64,000 nucleotides of DNA from Acytostelium subglobosum LB1. Lineage: Eukaryota > Evosea > Eumycetozoa > Acytosteliales > Acytosteliaceae. The translations under genes were made by a program, and so were the position numbers. Where the stretch lies: assembly GCF_000787575.1 (NCBI RefSeq), contig NW_012236512.1, positions 446,511-510,510 on the forward strand. Reading direction: 5' to 3'. The notes under the pieces are model-generated. The model saw only the letters and a list, made by a program, of their open reading frames with translations, made no database searches and had not been told where the DNA came from. This document shows, piece by piece, positions 12,280-23,898 of the stretch (its first letter is position 1; every line of letters begins with the position of its first letter).

Positions 12280-12687
12280 CATCATCATCATCATCTTCAT
12301 GGACGTGCGTGTGGATCTCATCCAACAACTATGTAAATATAATAATAATGTAATTGTTATAAATAGAATATATGTTGTATAACGATGTGTAATGAGTGAT
12401 GATCATCATTACGGTCACCAACCACATCACACACACTCCATTATCAACCACATCACACACATTCTACCACAACACACAACACGGAATACGAATGATGATA
12501 TTTTTCTGATTATTTAGATGTATGATCAATCATGTGATGAAGTGTGGGGTGGTGGATATATTGATTGATCAATCAGTATCACCTGATCCAATATCATATC
12601 CCCATATATCTCATCAATCAATCAATCATTAAGTATTACTTATTTATTTATATATTTATTATTTCAATAAATCATCATAACTATAAA
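12280..12687. other. Intergenic, no gene
   Basis: Simple sequence only: AT-rich terminator side, CACACA-rich stretch near 12415-12480, CAAT tetramers near 12560-12630, then an AT-rich leader before the next ATG. Confidence 0.7.
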
Positions 12688-13407
12688 ATGGGAGAATCCA
12701 AAGGCAAGAAAGGAGAAATAATACTAAAGATATTAATGATCATAATATGTATTGCTTTGGTTGTAAGTATTCATTAAATGAATGGTTCAACAACAAACAA
12801 GACAGATGTGATATTAATAATATGATTGAATTATTACCATATTAGGCAATGACAATACCATATTGGATGAACATTAAGAAGTCATTTGATTCAGAGTCTT
12901 GGTTAGCATTTGCACTCTACATCCTATCTTGTATGATCTTGATATTATTGGCAATCATTGGATTAATTGGAACTATAAAGAGAAGTGTTGGACTCCTATT
13001 ATATGTATGTAGTCTACACTCAATCAATCAATATATCAATCATACATCAAACATATATACCCTAACTCAATTGATACTTTAGTTCTCAGTTGTAATGATC
13101 ATAATGTTATGTCTTGGTATTGCCCAGTTGATTATAACAGCACTTGATCTGCCAGGATGTGGCTCAGAAGGTAATTCAACATCATCATTCTTTAGTTTCC
13201 TATGCGCTTCAAATTCATTCGATTATTTCTTCCCTGTTTCTTTATTATTGGCAATTAATGTAAGTTATATTTCCTTCAAATATTCTTGTATTAATAATCC
13301 AATTTACCAATCAATCAATCATTTATTTAAATTAGTTAATTGGAGCCTGTATCTCTTTGACATTGAGATGGTGTATTGAGAATGATGCACCCAAGAACTT
13401 CTATTGA
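12688..13407 (+). CDS. Small four-transmembrane protein (tetraspan-like)
   Basis: Read as join(12688..12762, 12846..13004, 13083..13259, 13336..13407), 160 residues. A charged start (MGESKGKKGEI) leads to TM1 (ILKILMIIICIALV), a short loop with IPYWMN, TM2 (about 45-68), TM3 (about 80-100, MIIMLCLGIAQLIITAL), a Cys-containing loop (GCGSEGNSTSSFFSFLC), then TM4 (FFPVSLLLAINLIGACISL) and a short tail. Topology and size fit a four-pass membrane protein of tetraspanin or claudin style, but the tetraspanin CCG signature is absent, so no family is claimed. Donors are GTAAGT/GTATGT. The four exons nearly match loop/TM boundaries. Confidence 0.75.
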
Positions 13408-13630
13408 AATAAATTAGTATTTATTTATCAAACAGTCCTGTTTGGCGATTACTTTGGCTCCCACGAATCCACAAGACCTGGTCAGAACCATCACAGGAGA
13501 TTATCTGAAAATTATTGTTGTTTTGAAACTTTTTTCAAGACGTTTTCACTACAAACTACATTGAAGTGCTTCCCTCATTGTCTTATCTAACTTATTTTTG
13601 TACAAATAAATACAACAAGATAGAGTTATA

Positions 13631-16438
13631 ATGGCAAAAGATGATAAACTACAGAATGTAGAGTTGGTCGAAGCTGATCAACGTATGTATATATAATACG
13701 TTTGATAATGATGATCATGTATCTCTAACACAATCAATGAATGAATGAATGAATGTATGATATGAAACAGCATATATTCTTGAACAGATGGGACCGATAG
13801 GTGGATTATTTGGAGAAGAGATAGCATTTCAGGGTGTGGTAGAGGTCAGCGAAGCAGGTGCAGAGCTCAAACAGAGGATATTGGTCATAGGTCGTTACAA
13901 GACTCTAATCATCAAGAAGACAAAGTTCATCAAGAAACTAAAACGACTCATACATCACTATGATCTCGTCGAGATTGCTGAACCATCCTCAAACGCTGGT
14001 CCTGCAATATCAGATTACACCTGTGTATGTATCATCCATCAATGATCGAATGATTGAATGATTGACTGACTCCATGTATCACAGATCGAGATCAAACATA
14101 AGAGCAATGCGGCTACAGCTACGAGTGTACCAGGAGTTGCAATACCTACATTGTTTATAAAGGCACCTGATCGCAAAATTGAGAATATCATCATCAAAGC
14201 TATGGTCTTTATGACTTATACAATCTCAAGGGGCTTCCCTCCTGAAGCCCTGCTCAAGATAAGCCTGCCCAAGGACAGGTATCAATCACCTCCTTTCAAT
14301 CATGGTATGTTGGCCTCGATCAATCATGCTCGCATCCATCATTCTCGCTAACGGTCAATTGATCAAACATAGAGTTTGGAATTGATGGAAAGGGCATTGC
14401 TGAGCAATATGTCGCACACTCACATTACTTCAATCGCAAGGCTACATTGGACTTCCTCAGACACTTGGAAACATTGTATCACACTAGATATCCAGAGATT
14501 GACTTTGGACAGATACCTGGCATCGATCCAACATGTTCCCTTGGGTAGGTACACTCACCTTGTCCTTCGGAGCTGTCCAACTAACTCATCAATCATTCTT
14601 CAGATTCAACTTGTTCACAGCCATCACATGCCTCAGACATAACCCATTCATCAAGTCATTGAAGATATGCAATGTACCTCACATCAATGTTGTATCGTCA
14701 GTCTCGGAAATGATGTATACCAACACGGCTATATCAGAGATCACATTGTCAAACCTTCTGTCTGAGCAGTCGTTCGCTCCACTTGGCGTGACACTTCAGC
14801 ACATTGGCCATCACAGCGCGCTGCAGGTGCTGAACCTCTCGAGCAACACTTTCTCCTACGAGTCTGTGGTCAGTCTGGCCGATGGCCTTGCAGGTTTCCA
14901 TCACTCACTCATCGAACTCAACTTGGCCAAGTGCAACATCCCACCCAAGGGCATGGCATTGCTCTTCCCAGGCATTCGAGCGCAACTTTGCCATGTCACT
15001 CACACTCGAGAAGCTGAACCTGTCAGGCAATCGCTTCCAAGACACAGGCACGTCGGCGTTTGTCTCGTGGCTTTGCAAGATCAGGGGCGTACACGCTCTC
15101 AAAGAGCTGCGCCTCTCGGCGTCACAGCTCAACTTTGGCATGCTGGCTGCGGCCCTGCGTGCACTCGAGGCTATCGAACTGATCGACTTTTCAAAGAACA
15201 AGATTAATCTTGCCAACACACGACTGTTGGCGACAGAGGCAGTGGGATCATTCCGTGCACTAAGATATCTGGACATGTCAGAGTGTGGACTCTTTGGAGA
15301 CTCACTGAGGACTCTGCTCATGTCACTTGTTGCCAACAAGTTGCTGCCCAGATACTCCCTAACGCTGAACGTCTCGAACAATGGCTTCTCGGGCAAGTCG
15401 TCGACCGTGCTATGCGAACTCCTGAAGGAGAGCACGTTCTTAGGCGGACTGGACATCTCGATGAACAGCTTTTCGACTCAGAATCTCGTCGACATCATGG
15501 CTGCGATGGCCGGTCTGTCAGGCATGACAGCTTTTAACATTGGCTACAACAACACATCAGTCTCTGACGATGCACTTATCGCTGGCGTCGTCGACTTTGC
15601 GCACCGACATCAACAACTCACCAAGCTTGGCGTGGCAGTGCACCGCGGACTGGCGGCCTCTCTCCACCCATTGATCCAAGCTCTGTACAACAACAAATCG
15701 ATCACGGCACTCGACATCACTGGCAACGACATGAACGATCATGGCGCATGTCTTTTGGCCGACTGTCTTCGCAACAACAAGTGTCTGCAGAAGCTGTTTG
15801 TGTCGGGCAACAAATTCACCGCTGTCGGATGGCAGTCACTCGCTTCGCCATTCGTATTCTATCGCAACACCTCGCTGACCAAGCTGGAGCTGCCCAAGCC
15901 AAGCGACCAGCTAATGACCAGCGACTCTAACCTACAAGTGCTGTCAACTGAGCGACGTCAACAACTAGAGGCATCGTTCCAATTGATACGACTGCATCTC
16001 GAACTCAACAAGAACCGAGTGTCTGCTGCCAGTAGGTTCAGCTACCTCCCAAGCAGCGATCCTCCCCTCTACGTCAAGCCACCTGCATCCGTGCCCGAAC
16101 ATCTGGCACACCAAGAGGGCAGCTTATCATCGTCATCATCTCCAACGCTGAAAGGAAGTCTGAGCAGTAGCAACATGAGCAATGGAAGTAACGGCAGCAG
16201 CAGTGGCAGTGGCAGTAGTAATGGTAGCAGCAATCACAAGTCAATGATCCCATCAATATTTGCCAAGCCAATCAACTCATTCACAAAGCCAATCAACAGT
16301 CTCTTGCACATGGCCGACATGAAGGAGATCCCAGAGGTGGGCTACAGTCCAGCCAGGAAGATGTCCGTGCCCAACACCTGGAATGACGATGACTGGAAGC
16401 AACAACAAGCATCAACCAATGGCCAAGATGATGAATAG
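13631..16438 (+). CDS. PH-like plus leucine-rich-repeat protein (CARMIL-like), one frame slip
   Basis: Exons 13631..13682, 13771..14024, 14085..14304, 14373..14544, 14604..16438; about 843 residues if the slip is ignored. The N-terminal third has a PH-like fold pattern (RILVIGRYKTLIIKK), then LRRs from about 240 to 620 (LQVLNLSSNTFSYES, LEKLNLSGNRFQDTG, ITALDITGNDMNDHG), then a Ser/Gly-rich tail ending in an acidic patch. PH-like + LRR order matches CARMIL actin-capping-protein regulators, but I see no capping-protein-interaction motif, so the role is only suggested. Within exon 5 the frame changes by one base at CCC 14967-14969: the LRR frame is clean on both sides, and no GT-AG intron fits. 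This is a sequencing/assembly indel or a recent mutation. Confidence 0.75.
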
Positions 16439-16549
16439 TCGACTATTATATATCTCTATATATTTATCATTAATAATAATGTTTAATCTACTTTATGAAG
16501 TATATATATGTATCATTTGAGTTGTGTTTGCAATCAAAGAGAGTATACT

Positions 16550-17039
16550 CTACAACTTATCGTTTCCACGTGGAGGTGGAGGGATGTTCACTGTCGATGT
16601 CGACTGCTGCTGAGTTGATGATGATGAACCTTGGTTTCTGAAAGCAGCCAACTCATTCTCCAACTTCTCGATTCTAGCCTCCAATGACAACTTGTCTGTT
16701 TGTTTGAATGCACGTGTCAATCAATCAATCAATCAAACATAATGACTGAACAGGATGCAAGAAGTACGTACCTCCTTTTGGAATAACAACCAATCTGTTC
16801 AATTGATCAGTGCTCAAGTTTACAATGTTATCAATCTTGATGAACTCGAGGTTGTAAAGGGCAACTGAATGCTCTGACTCCTTAAGCTTGCCCAGTGAGA
16901 TGTGTTCCTGTGCTTCGTTTGGTCTGAATATTGGCACTCTGGTCTTGAGCTTAGCATCCTCTGTCGAGGAGTAGAAGCGCTTTCCAACTGCAGTGTTCCA
17001 CAGTGATGATTGTCTAAAAGTGTTGATACTCTTGTACAT
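16550..17039 (-). CDS. Small mitochondrial-type protein with coiled-coil tail
   Basis: Read as complement(join(16550..16695, 16772..17039)), 137 residues; the intron runs GTACGT to AG. The N-terminus (MYKSINTFRQSSLWNTAVGKRFYSS) is Arg/Ser-rich and lacks acidic residues, like a mitochondrial presequence with a FYSS cleavage region. The middle (ALYNLEFIKIDNIVNL) is compact; the end has a short coiled coil (LEARIEKLENELAAF) then a Ser/Gln/Pro tail. No family recognised. Its start is 105 bp from the neighbouring Cys/His-repeat gene on the same strand. Confidence 0.65.
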
Positions 17040-17144
17040 TTTGTTTATTCGTATATATTAATATATATGTATGTTTGTAACAATAATATATGTTTGTGCA
17101 ATTGTTGAATAAAGACCAAGTGAACCAAGCTGTTTGATTGAACA

Positions 17145-19053
17145 TCACCCCCAAAAAGGTAATAAAAGTTCAGCTTGAACTTCATTCACCACCAAAAGCG
17201 GATTCTTTAAGGGGGGTTCCAGGAGCATCATTCTACCAATCAATGAATCAAATGAGCAGCCATCAGTACCTTCACTTGACAATCGACATCCATCACATTG
17301 TTGCTCCAACTGTGATGATGATGGACAGTTATGATCTTGTCCAAGATGATTATTGATGTCGTCCAGTGATCCATGATGCGAGCAATTGACATGTGGACAT
17401 TTGATCAATGTGTTGAACAATAATCCATCATGAGTCTGTTGATGAACTGTGAATCCAACCGGTCTGTTTGTAATAGAATATCCAGTATCATCGACAAGTT
17501 CATAATCATCATCACCGTCATTACTGTTGACATCTTGACAGGCCTTGCAGCTTTGTCGATCAACACATTGATGTGGCTTCGATGCATGACTCACCTGTCC
17601 TTTCGACATTTGGAAGAAGTTTCCACATGATGTATGTGGACACTTGATCATACCTTTGGCCAACAACATATTGATCGAGGCTTCGTCGTTTAAATCCACT
17701 ATGAACTTGTCTAGTTTGTATAGTGAGGTGTTTGGACAGCTGGCAAACGTCAACGTGCAATGATGAGCCGGCTTGCAATGTCTGTGAAGATCAGAACAGG
17801 AAGAGTAAGATTTGGTGCAGCCATTGTGTTGACACTTGAGCTTGTTGAAACTAGGCTGTGGCCGATTGACAAGGGCTGTTTGTCGAATACATTCAACACA
17901 AGCCAGCCTATCCTCGCAATGATGCTCGTTTGTTGTTCTCAAGTGTCATATGACTGCATGACGGTGTCTGAACCATTTGTTGCATGAGGTGTGCCAACAC
18001 TTGATCATTCCGTCGGCCTTCATCATTGTGATTGACTCCACGTCCTCTGGCGGTGTATCAAAGAAATCGATCCTGTTCTTCCGTTCATTGGGACAGCTTG
18101 CATAGGTGTGCGTACATTCATGACTGGACGCGCAGTGATTGCGCAAGTTGATCATTCGGTTGTGCATAGCGGTGCAATCGTCATGTAGACATTGTAACTT
18201 TGGTGTAGATTCTGAAATGGTGCCTACTGCATTATCATCATCACCATCAACCTCTTTGTCATCATCGGTATCATCGACTTCGGTGTAGTCTAAAGATCTT
18301 TTGCGGGACCTGACTGTGTTGGCTCGATTCAGACATCCAATACATGTTTTATAGTCGGTGCAATGGTGATCCACGTGTGCCTGATGTGCATGATTCGCAT
18401 CCTCCGTTGGCATGAAGTACAGGCAGGATGTGTGCAAACACTTGAAGAGTCCATCGGCCAGCATCATCTCAATGGAGGCAGTGTCATCGGGCGAGACCGT
18501 ATATACTCTCTTGCGATGAAAGCGATCGTTTGGACATGTGGCATACGTCCATCCACATTGGTGAATTGATCGGCAGTGGATATGTAGGTCAGTGAATCTC
18601 CTGTACTCCAGGGTGCATCCATCATGTTTACACAACAATTTAGGATTGGCAGTGCCCGAAGACTGTTCTTTAGGGTCTGGTAATGTTGTTGACATGGTCA
18701 TCACTGCGTCGCTGCGCTGACAGCCGGGACAGGCCAGACGGTCGGCACATTGGTGATCACCACCCCTGATCTTCAAATGCGCATTCAGGCCACTCTTTGA
18801 CCCAAAGAAGTTGAAGCAAGATGTGTGAAGGCACTTGACGAGGCCATTGTGCAACATCAACTCGATTGATGCCGTGTCATCGGGATCGGAATAAAATAGA
18901 GTTCTACGGTATCTTTGTTCGTTTGGACAACCGGCGTACGTGTGTGCATTCGTGATGGATACGACAGTGGAGAAGTACTCTCGTTAGTGTTCTGTAGCTG
19001 TGTGTACTATCTGGGCAACCCTTGTGCAAACAGTATTTCTTCTGTCCTGACAT
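17145..19053 (-). pseudogene. Tandem Cys/His (zinc-finger-like) repeat gene with two breaks
   Basis: About 635 residues made of four and a half tandem units of about 100 residues. Each unit has the same Cys/His skeleton: C-x-H-x2-C, about 13 residues, HC-x4-H-x-C, A-x-CPN, an acidic D-x2-SI-x-MM block, then KC-x-HTSC, and H-x-C-x-D-x3-C-x2-C at the end. This strongly suggests a metal-binding module. I do not recognise it as a named family. The reading frame is interrupted twice: a frame slip within an AC dinucleotide run at about 18938-18948, and an in-frame TGA at 17946-17948 inside unit 3, where the repeat continues in the same frame. Either a young pseudogene or assembly errors. ATG at 19053 starts unit 1 directly. 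Confidence 0.7.
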
Positions 19054-19374
19054 TACAACTTGTTAGTTGTTGTTGTTGTTGTTGTTATTGCTGGGCTGCA
19101 CCAGCATTATATATTGTATTTGTATATGTATTTGTTTGGATGAAACGAAAATGAAATGAGACGACTGACTCGTCACCTCGTGTGCCACATTTGAGGAATA
19201 GACTATGTTTATGGGATGGAATATCCACCATGAGTTTATTCAAATTGATCAACTGATTGAGGAAGCGAAGGATTACTGGATCGATCAATCAATCATCATC
19301 AACCATTGGTAACTGGAGCGCGAGTGAGTGGCTGACTTGAGTGACACCAGCCATCCTCCCTCATCCATTCATGA
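19054..19374. other. Intergenic
   Basis: Contains a TTG-rich run (19060-19090), a small GACGA/TCGTC inverted repeat near 19160-19175 and an ATCCCATAA match on the minus strand near 19210. No gene is supported. Confidence 0.5.
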
Positions 19375-21927
19375 TCATGACTTACTTGACAAAGATGATG
19401 ATGATCCTGCTGCTGATGGTCTGCTCTGTATATAATCATTCAATACCTTCTTAATACATGCGATCTCCTCATATAGCCTGTCGTACTCTTGCTTCTCACG
19501 TTGGAATTTCTAGAGATTGTAAGATTGGTAGTTGGTTAGTAAGGAACCGCTGGATGGATGACCGAATGGATGAAACATACCTCTCCACGCTCTTCAAACA
19601 ATGCATGAATGCTCTTCTGTAGCTTGTCACGTTGTGTTTGATCGGTGCATTGGCTGAGCGATGTCTCGAGACGTTTGAACTCCTCGATGTTCTTGAAGAT
19701 GTACTCGTAGGTCTGTCGATATCGCAAGTACTTTTTCTGTGATGATTCCTTCAGCAGTCGATAGTCATCGTCGTTTGTGATGATAAACAATTGTTTACCA
19801 TTTCCATTGATGTTGTTGATAAAGTTGTAATTGTTTCCATTGGCCACTGGTTGAGATGGAGCCGGCAGAGGTGCAGGGGCATGTGCAGGGGCATGTGCAG
19901 GTTGTTGGGCTGATGGAGGTGGTGCCTTGGTGCTTGATAATGGTGCTGGTGCCGGTGCCACAGATGCCGAAGATGACGATGATGACGATGATGATGATGA
20001 CGATGTATACTTTGCTTTCTTTGTTGGCTTCTCATCGATGTGAATCGATTGTTGCTGTTGCTTCTGTTCATTAACAGTCTGACTATTATGTCTACTATTG
20101 ATGACTTGTTGTTCGTCTTGATGCTGTTGTTTCTTGTTGTTGTTATGTGATGATGAAGTTGACGATGATGAGGCAGTGACACCCTTGGCCTTGGCAGCTG
20201 AGCTCTTTGATGTTGAAGATGATGATGATGATGAACTACTGCTGTTGTTTCCATTTCCAGTTGAGGCCGCTGATGAGTTGGTTGGCAGATCCATCTTTGA
20301 GTAGTGAGGGATGTGGTCCAACTCTGGTGATGTTTGTTTGGCTGGTATTGATGGCACTGGCGCTGGAGCTGGTGCTGGTGGTAGCGCCGGTATCAATTCA
20401 TCGTCATCCATGCTGTGTTTGGGTTGTTGATGTTGTAGTGTTGCCGCACTCTTGATTGGCGCTATCGTTGGCACGATTGGTGACCTGAGTGCCTCGCTCG
20501 CTGATGGTGCTTTGGCTGCATCATTCTTTAGCCATGGTAGTGTTGTGCTGGTCGATGTTGATTTGGTCGATGATGACGATGCCAACGCCGACGACGATGG
20601 AGGTTGATTGTTTGTGAAGCTGCTGTGAGGTGATACGGGAGGTGATAGGTTGGGCGATCCTTTGGACCTTGTAGATAGGTGTTGGCTTGTCTGAGGTTTG
20701 TTACTTGGCTTGATGTTGCTATTGTTGTTGTTGTTGTTTGTATTGATGCTGGGGGTTGTGTAGCTGGCTGGAAGTGAATGTCGGGATGGCACCTTGTGAC
20801 TTGTCGGCTTGGTCAGTGGGGCAGTGCTGCTTGGATTGGTAGTGAAGAGCGTCGGGCTTTGTCGCGCGGGTATGTTTGACGACGATGTGGTTGGTGGCGG
20901 AGACTTGGACATCTGAAGCCTTGATCCTGGTGTTGCAGCTTGCTTGCTAGTGGTGTATATTGATGATGATGATGGGAGTGATCTGTCTGACTTCTCTGAT
21001 CCTAACATTGAAGTGACAGGCGTTGATGATGATGTGGCGGGTGTGGTAGTTATCGTTGGTATATTGGTTGATGTTGATGATGTTGCCGTTGTCGTAGTCG
21101 ATGAGTAGGCATTGTATGATTGCTTGGTGGTTGTTGACGAAGATGATGACGATTGATTGTTTGTGATATTCGGTGAGAGTGACTTCTGAGGTGATATGTT
21201 GGCAGTGGTGGTACTACTACTGGCAGGTGATGTTGAAGGTTCGGGCGAGAGTCTGCTGCTGCTGATGGTGGTGCTCGAGGTGGTGGAGGGAAGGCCGACC
21301 GTGCTCGGTGACAGGCTCTGTGTGCTCGAAGTCGCTGTGCTAGACGTGATGGTGGACAGCCATGTGGATGGCGTCTGCTGCGGCTTGGAGCCCGCGTAAC
21401 GCTTGGGTATCTTGTGGGGCATGATCGGCGCCGAGGTGACTTTGGGCGCGGGTGCGTTGGTCGGAGCCCCGTGCATGCCGCCCTTCTTGGGGTCGTTCGA
21501 GGGCATCACCATCACCTTGTGCTTGCGCTTCTCGCTCTCTGCTCGCTGACTGGACGACTTGAATCGCTGTCGGTCGCTGTCGGTCAGAGTGGTTGTAATG
21601 TTCAACTTCTTGCGAACAGGTCCAACCTCTGTATATCGATTGTTTAGTTGATGAAAGCAATCGAGTGAATCGACTGATGAGTATGTCATGTTGAACTCTT
21701 CACTATCGACTACAAGTTTGGGCTATAGTGAAGTACTAGTGTGAGTGATTGATTGATCTGATTGATTGATTGATTGATTGAGTGAGACTGACACAACATA
21801 CCTCTTCACCATAAATGATCTTTATCGATGCATTCTCTCTCTCTAACTTATCGAGTAGATCGATAGGTATCTTGAGAGACATGACGAACTTTAGTTCCTT
21901 CGCCGGTGTGATTGTTCCATCCTCCAT
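19375..21927 (-). CDS. ELL/occludin-domain transcription elongation factor-like protein
   Basis: Read as complement(join(19375..19509, 19581..21722, 21802..21927)), 800 residues, all exons in phase 0. The N-terminus (ELKFVMSLKIPIDLLDKLE) is short and ordered. Next is a basic patch and about 480 residues of Ser/Thr/Pro/Ala linker with many homopolymers. The C-terminal 110 residues (YRQTYEYIFKNIEEFKRLE ... EYDRLYEEIACIKKVLNDY) match the three-helix occludin/ELL domain. In ELL proteins this domain and the N-terminal region support RNA polymerase II elongation; by family this is a nuclear elongation factor. Occludin itself is excluded because no TM segments precede the domain. Confidence 0.7.
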
Positions 21928-22919
21928 TGTTTGGTTTGTGGTGTTTGTCGTCTTGGAGACAACTCTCTCGCTTCCTTCGCTCTCTCTCTCTCTTCACTCG
22001 CTCGCTCTTTCACACTCTCTCACTATCTCTTTCTCGCTCCTTTAATATCTTCTCTCTACTCCAATGCAATATGACACACCTATATTCTTATCTCTCTCAC
22101 TATCTCTCCTCACGCACAACACTGCTTCTCTCGTTGTTCACCTGATTAATTTGAACTCTTTGATGAATTGAGTTGAATTGAATTGAATTGAATTGTAAAC
22201 ACTCTCTATTGCAATTGTTTGTTCTTGTTCTTCTTTTTGTAATAATAATAATAATAAATATAACAGTACTACTTGTAATATATTGGTTGAATGATTGATT
22301 GGTTGATTGAATAATGAATGTTTAGGTTCATCACAATCCTTCAATTAATTCCATTTGTTTTATTAATCTCCCCAACCTGGGTATTGTTCACCCATTCAAT
22401 CATTCACTTGGTTCTTATTTGGCTAGGTCATCAGTCCATCCATCTCTCCTCAATACACTCTTTCTGTTGTTATAAATCAACTCTTTATAACAAAGCTGAT
22501 CAACTTGAGTAATTCTATCCAAACATAGTATATATACTTGGGTCAACTTATTCGTAGATAACATGGGTCAACATCCATAAAATACATGAACTTCATTAGT
22601 CTCCCATTTTTTGAATGTTTTTTGCAGTTGAACCACATACTCCAATGACTTCCTTATTCAATTTCAATTCAACAATCTCAAACAACTTCATAATTCCTTC
22701 ACACCCATTTAATTAAACAACTAGACATATATTATAATACATACATATAACATCAATACAATACAATACAATACAATACAATACAAGTAATATTAAGACT
22801 GATATTTACTTATATATATATAATTTAAACAAAAAGGATATTGTGTGTGTGAAGGTCATTGCAACATTCATTCATCAATATCTTCTTTTGTTGATTAGAT
22901 AGATCAATCAATCCTGGCT
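21928..22919. other. Divergent promoter region with pyrimidine-rich tract
   Basis: About 1 kb between ELL-like (minus) and GID4 (plus). 21955-22140 is a CT-rich tract (GA-rich on the ELL sense strand), in the position of its 5' UTR or promoter. 22168-22193 has an AATTG pentamer run, and about 22757-22785 a tandem ATACA pentamer. The rest is AT-rich without coding signal. Confidence 0.6.
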
Positions 22920-23634
22920 GTGGAACATATTGTCAATAGCAATGAGCGACAACAACCCTCTAGTTCAGAGACGACAGCAACAGCACCAACAGACTACTCA
23001 TTATATCCCGGCAGTACCTTTACCGGTATCCAGAGGAGTGAGAAGACCTCCTATCCCGTGATCGTCGAGATCAAAAGTGTAGACTTTAAGAACTCCCTAT
23101 TCACTGGTTATCTAACCATTAAAGATCTAACCGAGGTATGTCCATGTCCATGTCCAATCAATGACATCATCATTATGATTGATCACTCACTCACTCACTC
23201 ATGCAATCAATCAATCAATCAATCAAAAGAAATATCCAAATTTGACAACATTCTTTGAGGCAGAGATCATTGGAGACAAGTATTCATTCCTTACACGTAA
23301 ATGGGAGTCGGATGAGACGGTTGATAGGGAGCATTGGACTCAGTTCTCACCGGCATTCGATCAGTATATACAAAAGTTCAATAAGGATGACTTTAAGCCA
23401 GACTTTTCAAACAGCGACTATCTGTTCATGCGTTGGAAGGAGTACTTCTTGGTGCCCGATCATACAATCCGATCGATCGAGGGTGCTTCATTCGAGGGCT
23501 TCTATTACATCACGTATCAACGCTCCACCGGCATCATTCAAGGCTTCTACTATCACAGATCTAGTGAGCGATATCAATCACTAGAGTTAAGACGACAAGA
23601 TCAGCTCAGTTTCCCAACATTCGAATTCAATTAA
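22920..23634 (+). CDS. gid4: GID4/VID24 homologue, GID/CTLH E3 ligase substrate receptor
   Basis: Read as join(<22920..23135, 23230..23634). The core is unmistakable: [17 protein letters not shown]-type strands, [69 protein letters not shown]. This is the beta-barrel that binds Pro/N-degrons and hands substrates to the GID/CTLH ubiquitin ligase. The intron runs GTATGT to AG inside LTE|KYPNL. The start is unclear: upstream in this frame there is a TAG at 22896 and no ATG before the barrel. The ATG at 22942 is in another frame. Either a 5' exon is missing from my reading, or there is a one-base error. Confidence 0.9.
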
Positions 23635-23898
23635 TTCCGCTCATTCATTCATTCATATCCAATGTTCTCTCGCGGCATTAATGACACCGCGGTCATCACC
23701 AACAACAACAACAACAACATCAACCAATATTGTAACTACCTACACCTTATTCCAATCATCTGTCCTCCCTTCCTGAACAACGCATCACATCACATCATAT
23801 CAATCACACTTTATCAATCATGGGAATGCCATGGTCAACCGATCACTCGCCAATCAATCAATCAATCAATCAATCTAAACATGTATATTATCAAACAA

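Noticed and set aside
19200-19220. DUSE-like ATCCCATAA (minus strand) as promoter of a small non-coding RNA
   Set aside because: The region about 60 bases downstream shows no convincing stem or snoRNA boxes; similar matches at 27986-27995 and 32017-32025 lie in ATCC/ATTC simple sequence.
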